The position numbers and the translations under genes were made by a program. Of a DNA stretch of 25,201 nucleotides, positions 13,448-19,528 are shown one piece after another. A model generated the notes under the pieces. It did no database searches. It had not been told where the DNA came from and worked only from the letters and a program-made list of their open reading frames with translations. Source of the stretch: a virus; IMG/VR virus record IMGVR_UViG_3300042731_001967, positions 1 through 25,201 of that record; one strand, given 5' to 3'. Position 1 is the first letter of the stretch; every line of letters begins with the position of its first letter.

Positions 13448-14377
13448 ATGTCTATTGGAGCAACAGCGGGGACGCCGCAATATTCAGGTAATTATGTACC
13501 CACCTATTTTAGTAAGATGATGCTGGTTGAGCTGTATGAAACCACTTGTCTGAAAGAAGTAACCAACAACAATTATCTCGGGGAGCTAAAAAAGGGCGGA
13601 GATGCTATTATCGTAAGAACCCTCCCGACGATCACCATCCGGGACCGTGCTAAAAACGGAAGGGTTATTATCCAGAACCTTGATAATGACCCGATCAACG
13701 TATCAATCGACCACGAAAAGTATTTCTCTTTCGTGATTGACAGGGTTGACGAGTTCCAGAGTGACCTGGACCTGCAGGGAGAGTTTGCCGAGCACGGCGG
13801 CAGAACGATGAATGATAACATCGAGACAGCGATTTTTGCTGATATTTACGCTGATGTCCATGCATCAAACGCAGGTGCCACAGCAGGGGCAAAGACGGCC
13901 GGGTATAACCTGGGAGCGACTGCCGCATCCGTGGCCATTTCAAAAGTAAACGTCTATGAGAAAACAGTCGATTGTAATACTGTGCTTGATGAACAGAAAG
14001 CGCCGCAGAATCAGAGATTTATAATTGTTCCTCCGGCTATGGCTAACCTGTATCAGAAGGGCGATCTCAAGGATTCAGCTGTTTACAAAGATGGTGAGCC
14101 CGTAGCGAAAAACGGCTGGATGGGTGTAATGCCTCTTTCCGGTATGAGCGTTTACAAGGTAACTACATTAACAAGTGTTTCAGATACTTATACCTGCTTT
14201 CATGTTCTTTTTGGGCAGAAAGAGGGCACCTGTTATGCTTCTCAGCTTGACGAACTCAAGATCGGCGAAGATGTGGAAATCAGGGGCAAGGTATGTTCAG
14301 GCTTCAACGATTTCGGTTACAAGGTAGTAAAATCGGAATTACTGGGCGATATGTACTGTCACTTTGTTAATGACTAA
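13448..14377 (+). CDS. Major capsid protein (HK97-like fold expected)
   Basis: 309 residues, preceded by GAGAGGAGA, one of the strongest ribosome sites in the window, as expected for the most abundant virion protein. The order SKMMLVELYETTCLKEVTNNNYLGELKKGGDAIIVRTLP, then the strand-rich DPINVSIDHEKYFSFVIDRVDEFQSDLDL and the helix EHGGRTMNDNIETAIFADIYADV, matches the E-loop and spine-helix region of small coat proteins (N4 gp56/P22-like layouts). PPAMANLYQKGDL and GWMGVMPLSGMSVYKV follow the usual A-domain pattern. It comes directly after a scaffold and before a decoration-like gene. Fold is inferred from pattern, not modelled. Confidence 0.9.
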   Translation: MSIGATAGTPQYSGNYVPTYFSKMMLVELYETTCLKEVTNNNYLGELKKGGDAIIVRTLPTITIRDRAKNGRVIIQNLDNDPINVSIDHEKYFSFVIDRVDEFQSDLDLQGEFAEHGGRTMNDNIETAIFADIYADVHASNAGATAGAKTAGYNLGATAASVAISKVNVYEKTVDCNTVLDEQKAPQNQRFIIVPPAMANLYQKGDLKDSAVYKDGEPVAKNGWMGVMPLSGMSVYKVTTLTSVSDTYTCFHVLFGQKEGTCYASQLDELKIGEDVEIRGKVCSGFNDFGYKVVKSELLGDMYCHFVND

Positions 14378-14385
14378 TAACTAAC

Positions 14386-14401
14386 GCCCTGGCAACGGGG
14401 C
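14386..14401 (+). other. Small hairpin between capsid and decoration genes
   Basis: GCCCT (14386-14390) can pair with GGGGC (14397-14401), including one T-G pair, around the loop GGCAAC. There is no strict T-run, only TTAATTTTAAAA. It could stabilise the abundant capsid mRNA or partly attenuate transcription into the next gene. Weak feature. Confidence 0.35.
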
Positions 14402-14426
14402 TTAATTTTAAAAAGGAGTAAATATT

Positions 14427-14960
14427 ATGGCTACATATCAAAAGAAAGGGGCGGGATATGCTCTGCCTCAGTTTGGGAATGTCTACCAGGAAAAAATCAG
14501 CGTTCCCGATTTAATAGCTGCTGGCTCCAATTCCGGCCTTGCGCTTACATCGGCTCCGAACGTAGGGGTTGCATTGCCCTCTACCGGGTTTGCCGATGGT
14601 GATATCCTTGAGATATTCTGGGTACCAAAGGGCACGGTTGTAAGGGGTGTCGGGCTATATGTTATTACAGCAGAGGGCGCTCAGTGTACTATCGATGTCG
14701 GAGTCCAGTCATCTACTGAAACAAATGAAGGCCAGAACATAGACACCTGGATCGACGGCGGAGATCTTAATGCTGCTGCCGGAACTTACACCATGACAGG
14801 CTCTATTGGTGAAGCTTCTGACGATCTGTTTATGGGTGAAGTAATCTTTGAAACCAATGGCTCTATTGATATTGAGTTCAATGATGATAATACAGGCGTA
14901 ACAGAGTTTGTAATATGGGCAGAAATAATTCCTCTTGATTACAGTCTGTTCGGCTTCTAA
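14427..14960 (+). CDS. Putative capsid decoration / head-stabilising protein
   Basis: 177 residues, ribosome site AAAAAGGAG at good distance. Sequence is Gly/Ala/Thr/Asp-rich and strand-dominated: FADGDILEIFWVPKGTVVRGVGLYV, then TIDVGVQSS and DTWIDGGDLNAAAGTYTM, IGEASDDLFMG, and SIDIEFND near the end. This jelly-roll or beta-sandwich-like arrangement, with D-I-x-x-x-x-x-PKGTVV, occurs in phage proteins encoded just after the major capsid gene that sit on the head surface. Role as decoration protein is inferred from location and composition. A strong terminator follows immediately, so capsid and decoration genes probably end one abundant transcript. Confidence 0.7.
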   Translation: MATYQKKGAGYALPQFGNVYQEKISVPDLIAAGSNSGLALTSAPNVGVALPSTGFADGDILEIFWVPKGTVVRGVGLYVITAEGAQCTIDVGVQSSTETNEGQNIDTWIDGGDLNAAAGTYTMTGSIGEASDDLFMGEVIFETNGSIDIEFNDDNTGVTEFVIWAEIIPLDYSLFGF

Positions 14961-14984
14961 TCAGGAGACACTTTAATTAATCAA

Positions 14985-15018
14985 AAAAGGCGGGGATATT
15001 GAAGATTCCCCGCCTTTT
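14985..15018 (+). terminator. Strong terminator after the decoration gene
   Basis: AAAAGGCGGGGA (14985-14996) is perfectly complementary to TCCCCGCCTTTT (15007-15018), a 12-base stem with a GC-rich core and ten-base loop, ending in T4. A-run on one side and T-run on the other make it potentially bidirectional. It closes the scaffold-capsid-decoration block 24 bases after the last stop; the next gene's ribosome site AAGGAGAG begins right after it. Confidence 0.85.
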
Positions 15019-15034
15019 CCAAGGAGAGTAAAAC

Positions 15035-15565
15035 ATGGGAAAAATACCACAATATGTTATGAAAAGGGGAACAACCAGATTTTTGGTAGCCACACCTGAA
15101 TTGCTTAAAAGGGATGATATGATTCTTGTGGATAGCGAGACCATAAAAGTCCGCATTGCAGCTCAAGAAAGAATTTTGGCTGAAAGGAAGGCTTATCTGG
15201 CAGCTATGCAACAGGGATTACCAGAGGATATTGAGAAAGGAGCTATCGCATTAAAAGAACTTAATGCACAGATAGCCGCAACTGACGAGCAGATTAAAGC
15301 CCTTGAAAAAGACCAGACTCCTGTAGACGAAAGGGACCCTGAAGACAATGAAGAGGAGAACGAGAAGGTTTTTAATGACCTGGTAAACGAGGACAAGGAC
15401 GTAAAGTCTCTCAGGGCCATGAGAAAAGCCAAATCGATAGCCGATTATCTTGAGGCTAATTATGGCATTGCACAGAAATACACAGACGAAGACGCCGACA
15501 AATTGAAAGAACAGGCTATTAATCTCCGTACCGAAACACTGAGAGAGCAGTTTAATAGCAAATAA
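15035..15565 (+). CDS. Hypothetical helical protein, 176 aa
   Basis: Start supported by AAGGAGAG nine bases upstream. A short basic N-terminal part (PQYVMKRGTTRFLVATPELLKRDDMILV) is followed by a long coiled-coil region (about residues 38-95, IRAAQERILAERKAYLAAMQ-like with ELNAQIAATDEQIKALEK), an acidic stretch (ERDPEDNEEENEKVF) and a final helix with SIADYLEANYGI. The ending resembles short phage proteins with a 'YLEANYG/L' helix placed before head-tail adaptor genes, but I have no named family. It may be a minor head or connector-associated protein. Confidence 0.7.
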   Translation: MGKIPQYVMKRGTTRFLVATPELLKRDDMILVDSETIKVRIAAQERILAERKAYLAAMQQGLPEDIEKGAIALKELNAQIAATDEQIKALEKDQTPVDERDPEDNEEENEKVFNDLVNEDKDVKSLRAMRKAKSIADYLEANYGIAQKYTDEDADKLKEQAINLRTETLREQFNSK

Positions 15566-15576
15566 GGGGGTAGTTC

Positions 15577-16218
15577 ATGGCTACCATAACTGTTAAGCGG
15601 GTAATCGACAGTGTATCGGATATTCTTCAAAGTACTGAAACCGATGAGGATGATAGAAGTTATCCCGAATCTGATCTTGTAGAATATTATAATTTAGAGG
15701 TCAGGGATATCGTTTCCAAATACCCTGATGCCTACGCGGTTACTCGCTCTGTAAAACTGGCTCAGGGTGTCGAGCAGTATATCCCTAATGATGGCATAGC
15801 ACTTCTTACAGTAACTATGAATATGGGTACAGACGGGGATGATCCAACTCCCGGGACGCCGGTAGAAAAATGCGAACTTGCCTCTATGCAGAGAGCTGAC
15901 CGGTCATGGAATACTGCTACAGAGCAGGAAGAAATCTATAATTTCATGCCTGATCCTGCCGATCCTCGGCATTTCTGGAATTATCCTCCCTCAGATGGAA
16001 CCGGCTATATTTCCGAAGAGTTTTCAGTTGTACCTGACACAGTTGTATGGGATGAAGATGGAGACTGGGAAACTGCGGTTGTTCCTATTCTGGAAAAATA
16101 TGTACAGAAGCTTGAAAGAAGAATAATTGCCAGAGCTTACAAGCGGGACACGGATATTCCGGGAAACATCTTAAGGGAAAACGATAACCAACAGGAGGCT
16201 GTACAGGATGGCAACTAA
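15577..16218 (+). CDS. Phage adaptor-like protein (DUF6682-like)
   Basis: 213 residues with GGGGGTAG as ribosome site. The layout fits DUF6682 phage proteins: N-terminal VIDSVSDILQSTETDEDDRSYPESDL-type helix region with LVEYYNLEVRDIVSKYPDAY, a strand VKLAQGVEQYIP, IALLTVTMNMGTDG, then ADRSWN, then FMPDPADPRHFWNYPPSDG and a strand with EEFSVVPD, ending in a helix (LEKYVQKLERRIIARAYKRD). Such proteins lie between capsid and tail genes of podoviruses and are thought to build the head-to-tail connector below the portal. It overlaps the next gene, which encodes a second adaptor-like protein. Assignment from pattern and synteny. Confidence 0.7.
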   Translation: MATITVKRVIDSVSDILQSTETDEDDRSYPESDLVEYYNLEVRDIVSKYPDAYAVTRSVKLAQGVEQYIPNDGIALLTVTMNMGTDGDDPTPGTPVEKCELASMQRADRSWNTATEQEEIYNFMPDPADPRHFWNYPPSDGTGYISEEFSVVPDTVVWDEDGDWETAVVPILEKYVQKLERRIIARAYKRDTDIPGNILRENDNQQEAVQDGN

Positions 16219-16888
16219 TATATCCGACTGGTATTCAAATATAATAAAATCTATTCCAGGCCTGCCGTATCCTGCTCTTATTGAGGCTGGAAGAAAGGCT
16301 TCCCGGGAATTCTGCAAACAGACATGGCTTTGGAAAAACACGCTGGATCTGATTGATGTTGTTGCCGACACATCCGCATACAGCTTAACTATACCAGCAG
16401 CGTTATACGCCGATCTGGAAGCAATACCGGATGATGGAGTAAGATACAAACAAGATGGAGAGGATGAAGATCAGTTTGCAAATCTTATCTGTACTTCAGA
16501 GAGCGAGCTTGATGCGGCTTACCCGAATTGGCGCTATAAGACGCATCCAGCCCCTTCAATGTTCTACGTTGACAATGTAAATAAAAACGTAAATCTAGTT
16601 TATACACCGGAAGATGACAGTACCGAAGGACTCGAAGTATCGGTAATTTTGAAACCTTCCAGAACTTCTACAGTAGTGCCTGATTTTCTTTATGACGATT
16701 ATGAGGAAGTCATGGACGCAGGGATTTTTACACGTCTTTTTAACCAGAAGTCAGAGTCGTGGTATGACCCTGTTGAAGCAGGCAGACAAAAAGTTATGTT
16801 CAGAAACGGCTGTAACGATGCCAAAATCAAGCGGTTTACCGGGAAAACAAATAAGCCTATGAATATTAAAATGAGGTTTTTTGCATAA
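16208..16888 (+). CDS. Head-tail adaptor / tail tubular A-like protein
   Basis: 226 residues, ATG 11 bases inside the previous gene after ACAGGAGG. The sequence begins with a helix (SDWYSNIIKSIPGLPYPALIEAGRKASREFCKQTWLW), then DTSAYSLTIPAALYADLEAI, which resembles the opening of phage connector proteins of the tail tubular A / gp4 type (a W-x-x-x-x-x-x-A-x-x-FC-x-x-T-x-LW pattern then Y-x-L). The C-terminal part (VPDFLYDDYEEVMDAGIFTRLFNQKSESWYDPVEAGRQK) is the matching helical bundle. It would extend the portal ring toward the tail. The next gene overlaps by one base (TAATG). Confidence 0.7.
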   Translation: MATNISDWYSNIIKSIPGLPYPALIEAGRKASREFCKQTWLWKNTLDLIDVVADTSAYSLTIPAALYADLEAIPDDGVRYKQDGEDEDQFANLICTSESELDAAYPNWRYKTHPAPSMFYVDNVNKNVNLVYTPEDDSTEGLEVSVILKPSRTSTVVPDFLYDDYEEVMDAGIFTRLFNQKSESWYDPVEAGRQKVMFRNGCNDAKIKRFTGKTNKPMNIKMRFFA

Positions 16889-17331
16889 TGGCCCTAAAAT
16901 ACATCTTCACGAATAACGCAGAATCGAAACTGGCCTCAGCCATGGGCGGGAGTGATACGTCGCTACCTGTTACCTCCGGAGATGGATCATTATTCCCTGA
17001 TCCAACAGAAGGGACTGAATGTTTCGTCGTTCAGGTAGTCGAAGGAAGTCAGAAAGCTTATATGACCTGTACGGTGAGAAGCAGTGATACGCTGACCGTA
17101 ACTCGCACTGATTCTTACAGTTTTACGACGGATGCCACTGTAAAATGTGTGCTGAACGCTGCTATACTGACAACCTTCCTGCAGAAAGGCACTGAGCGAG
17201 AAGTGGCCGGAGATCCGGAAGTTCTTGGAACTACAGCCGCTCATTTTGGTGAAGAGGTATTTAACACGGTTGACGAGACCTGGCACAAGGATTGTGACGG
17301 GACATGGAAGGTGATGACAGGTGGATCGTAA
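16888..17331 (+). CDS. Short tail/fibre-adaptor protein, paralogue of the N-terminus of the 18095 gene
   Basis: 147 residues, TAATG overlap with the preceding gene. The core SLPVTSGDGSLFPDP...CFVVQVVEGSQKAYMTCTV and DTLTVTRT, followed by VLNAAILTTFLQKG, is a domain seen in many phage tail and fibre proteins (strand, G-G-x-x-FP, then TLTV-x-R). The segment 90-145 aligns by eye with residues 100-152 of the protein at 18095-19504 (AAILTTFLQKGTEREVA versus AALLTAMIQKEAPRQVA; GEEVFNT versus GEKVYRT; GTWKVMT versus GTVWQALT). It may attach a receptor-binding protein to the tail. It ends where the larger paralogue continues into a propeller. Confidence 0.7.
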   Translation: MALKYIFTNNAESKLASAMGGSDTSLPVTSGDGSLFPDPTEGTECFVVQVVEGSQKAYMTCTVRSSDTLTVTRTDSYSFTTDATVKCVLNAAILTTFLQKGTEREVAGDPEVLGTTAAHFGEEVFNTVDETWHKDCDGTWKVMTGGS

Positions 17332-17539
17332 TAGAATGATATGTAGATTTTATTGGCAGGCCATTAAAGAAGCTTCATTTGGAGTGAAGGTGAGGCAACT
17401 AATAATAGAAAAATATTTTAGAACAGAAAATGAAGTTAGGGAATGCTTTAAGGTTATAAAAGATAGATTTCCAGTTCCAGAAGGTATGCAATGGTTATTT
17501 GAATGGGATGAGGTATTAAAAAGAAAAACCCCAATATAA
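17321..17539 (+). CDS. Small AT-rich hypothetical protein
   Basis: 72 residues from GTG 17321, or 67 from ATG 17336; AGGTGG at 17319-17324 would serve the ATG, while GGAAGG serves the GTG. It overlaps the end of the tail gene. The product is basic and helical (FYWQAIKEASFGVKVRQLIIEKYF) with FPVPEGMQWLFEWDEVLKR near the end; no recognised domain. Base composition is strikingly AT-rich: bases 17401-17460 have 13 G/C in 60 by hand count, against 35 in 60 for bases 16921-16980. Its last codons and stop lie within a terminator stem-loop. Confidence 0.6.
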   Translation: MDRNRMICRFYWQAIKEASFGVKVRQLIIEKYFRTENEVRECFKVIKDRFPVPEGMQWLFEWDEVLKRKTPI

Positions 17540-17560
17540 TAAAATATCGAGGTTTTTCTT
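17521..17560 (+). terminator. AT-rich terminator overlapping the end of the 72-residue gene
   Basis: AAGAAAAACC (17521-17530) is exactly complementary to GGTTTTTCTT (17551-17560). The 20-base interior carries a further ATAT/ATAT pairing. The T-rich 3' arm acts as the T-run; the stop codon (17537-17539) lies in the loop. It would end the transcript of the upstream gene before the next islet gene. Confidence 0.55.
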
Positions 17561-17569
17561 CCTTTGATG

Positions 17570-17601
17570 TTGGCCACCGAGTAATAAATGTAAGATATAA
17601 T
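17570..17601 (+). promoter_or_regulatory. Possible promoter for the AT-rich islet
   Basis: A perfect TATAAT lies at 17596-17601 just after the terminator and 12 bases before the ATG at 17614. The upstream -35 is poor: TTGGCC at 17570-17575, 20 bases away. A moron-style transcript of the small genes would start near 17608. Only the -10 is convincing; in such AT-rich DNA it may be chance. Confidence 0.3.
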
Positions 17602-17613
17602 AGAGATCGGATA

Positions 17614-17853
17614 ATGTCAAGTAAATACGAAAAAATGAATGATGGTGAAGCATACAGGTTTGATAAGCGAACTACTCTTCGATTTGCATGTTGTGATTGC
17701 GGGATGGTTCATGAATTCAGATTTGCGGAAACAAAAAAGTACATGTATTTCATGGCCACTCAAATACCAAGGGCTACAGCACAATTAAGAAGAAAAGAGT
17801 ATGGAAATCTTCATAAAGGTGTACGAAATTGGAAAATAACAAAAAAGTTATAG
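17614..17853 (+). CDS. Small Cys/His-containing hypothetical protein
   Basis: 79 residues, basic. Residues 26-33 read CCDCGMVH: Cys26, Cys27, Cys29 and His33 could help bind a metal, but only one half of a zinc site is present, so dimerisation or no metal is equally possible. The pattern R-F-x-C-x-D-CG-x-VHEF resembles short phage proteins with an LxCxDCGLVH-like core. Ribosome site is weak (GAGATCGG). It lies in the AT-rich islet, after the terminator and possible promoter, and overlaps the next gene if that gene starts at TTG 17829. Function unknown. Confidence 0.6.
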   Translation: MSSKYEKMNDGEAYRFDKRTTLRFACCDCGMVHEFRFAETKKYMYFMATQIPRATAQLRRKEYGNLHKGVRNWKITKKL

Positions 17854-18098
17854 ACATGAAAGAGGCGACTAAGCCATTAGGGATGATAGCTACTTTTAAG
17901 GAACTATTACAAGATTTGGAAGATGATAAGGTTTCTGAATTCGTAGTTATATCAAGGCTTAAAAGCTCTGAGAATATCAATGGAGATGGCCATAAAGTTA
18001 AATTTAATTGGATGGCTAGAGAATCTTGCCTTACTTGCTTAGGACTTCTTGAGTATATGAACACAAAAATAAAAGATCATATGTGGGATAGAGAATGA
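17829..18098 (+). CDS. Small hypothetical protein in the AT-rich islet
   Basis: 89 residues from TTG 17829 (AAAGGTG at 17816-17822 upstream), or 80 residues from ATG 17856, which has no ribosome site. The product MKEATKPLGMIATFKELLQDLEDDKVSEFVVISRLKSS, then a C-terminal helix with CLTCLGLLEYMNTKIKDHM, follows a strand-helix pattern of small phage proteins with an LLxxLExxKVxxFVVISRL core. No catalytic motif. Its ATGA junction with the large propeller gene couples the islet to the tail operon. Function unknown; codon use is AT-rich like its islet neighbours. Confidence 0.65.
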   Translation: MENNKKVIDMKEATKPLGMIATFKELLQDLEDDKVSEFVVISRLKSSENINGDGHKVKFNWMARESCLTCLGLLEYMNTKIKDHMWDRE

Positions 18099-19504
18099 CC
18101 GCAAACGCAGAACTCATATGGAATGACCTGGCCTATGGCAGAATAAAAGGAGGGATAACCTCTGTTGCCACATCAATAGAACTTTATCCGGGCGATATAC
18201 AGCTTTTTCTTCCTCAGTGGTCTTCTGGGAAAAACTTTTATCAGACAATCACAGATAGCCAGAATAACATTGAGGTAGTAAAGGTAACCGGTTTAACAGC
18301 AAAAACCAATAAATTAACGGTATCCAGAGGGCAGGACAGCACAAATGCCCGGGAATGGTACGATGGAGCCGTAATCAACCACAGAATAAATGCAGCCTTG
18401 TTAACCGCAATGATCCAAAAAGAGGCTCCCAGACAGGTTGCGTATGATCCAAATGGAATTCTTTCCCCTGCTTATCGTGGGGAAAAAGTATACAGGACAA
18501 GCGGACAATGGTTTAAAAATGTATCAGGGACGGTCTGGCAGGCACTTACGGAGGAAGTTTTACCGTTTGCCTGGACGGAATATGATATCTCAGCTCTATC
18601 TATTTCAGGTCTTTTAAATGGGTGCTACGATTCTGATAATGATAAATATGTATTGAATAATTATGGGAATGAATTCAATGATCAAATAGAGTCTACGGAT
18701 GGCGGCGGTACAAGCTGGAGTTTAAAAAATGGATCTTTTGCATATGGATTTAGGAAATCAATATACGTTCCGGCTTTAGGGCTCTATCTTGCACATCATA
18801 ATTATGCTTTTGTGGATGGCCCTGGTTTCTATTCTTCTCCCGATGCAGTTACGTGGACCAAAAGAACCGCAACAACCGGATTTTCATGTTACGATATGGC
18901 ATACGATCCTGTTTCAGGCGTAATTATAGCAGTGGGTGATGGAGCGGCTGGATATCTGGACATATGGCGAACCACTAATGGCACAAGCTGGACAGGATAC
19001 GCCAATCCTACAACATGGGGTCTCAATACAGTTCACTATTCATCAGATTTAACTTTATGGATTGTCGCAGGTTACAGAATAGGAATCGCAACTTCTCCTG
19101 ACGGGATCACGTGGACACAGAGAACGCCTGATTCTGATGGCTATGATGACACATACGAGTATTTTAACAGTGTAGCATCTTATGACGGCACTATAATAGC
19201 AACAGGTAATATTAAATCAGGTAACAACTGGTTTCAATATTCAACAGATGGAATAAACTGGAATGCAGCTCAAACTATCTCAGGCACAAATTTAGCAGGC
19301 GGCTTAACCTGGTGTGGAAATAAATGGATAGTGACTCAGGGGATGAGTTTATTTTATTCTGAAGATGGATCAACGTGGACAGAAGATGAAACGGTTGCAG
19401 ATTTCGGGAAAAATTTATCAAGCCGATTTTATAACGAATCTTATAGTTCAATAATACTATTTGATGCGGCCAGTCAATCGGTGATAGTTGGTGTAGTTAA
19501 TTAA
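18095..19504 (+). CDS. Tail protein with C-terminal Asp-box beta-propeller, likely receptor-binding
   Basis: 469 residues, ATGA overlap with the gene before. Residues 1-152 are a tail-adaptor domain paralogous to the whole protein encoded at 16888-17331. From about 165 to the end run six repeats carrying an Asp-box (S/T-x-D/N-G-x-T/S-W) with the Trp at 208, 254, 299, 340, 389 and 428: STDGGGTSW, SPDAVTW, TNGTSW, SPDGITW, STDGINW and SEDGSTW. The spacing of 39-49 residues is one blade each, so a six-bladed propeller (sialidase/BNR-type) is expected. Such domains bind or degrade surface glycans. Catalytic residues of a sialidase (Arg triad, Asp, Tyr/Glu pair) are not obvious, so glycan binding on the host surface is the more cautious guess. 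Confidence 0.75.
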   Translation: MTANAELIWNDLAYGRIKGGITSVATSIELYPGDIQLFLPQWSSGKNFYQTITDSQNNIEVVKVTGLTAKTNKLTVSRGQDSTNAREWYDGAVINHRINAALLTAMIQKEAPRQVAYDPNGILSPAYRGEKVYRTSGQWFKNVSGTVWQALTEEVLPFAWTEYDISALSISGLLNGCYDSDNDKYVLNNYGNEFNDQIESTDGGGTSWSLKNGSFAYGFRKSIYVPALGLYLAHHNYAFVDGPGFYSSPDAVTWTKRTATTGFSCYDMAYDPVSGVIIAVGDGAAGYLDIWRTTNGTSWTGYANPTTWGLNTVHYSSDLTLWIVAGYRIGIATSPDGITWTQRTPDSDGYDDTYEYFNSVASYDGTIIATGNIKSGNNWFQYSTDGINWNAAQTISGTNLAGGLTWCGNKWIVTQGMSLFYSEDGSTWTEDETVADFGKNLSSRFYNESYSSIILFDAASQSVIVGVVN

Positions 19505-19528
19505 AAATGCCAATACAGGCGGAGATAA

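Noticed and set aside
18095-19504. Possible diversity-generating retroelement target
   Set aside because: No reverse transcriptase, template repeat or A-biased variable repeat is visible in the window; the Asp-box repeats explain the pattern.
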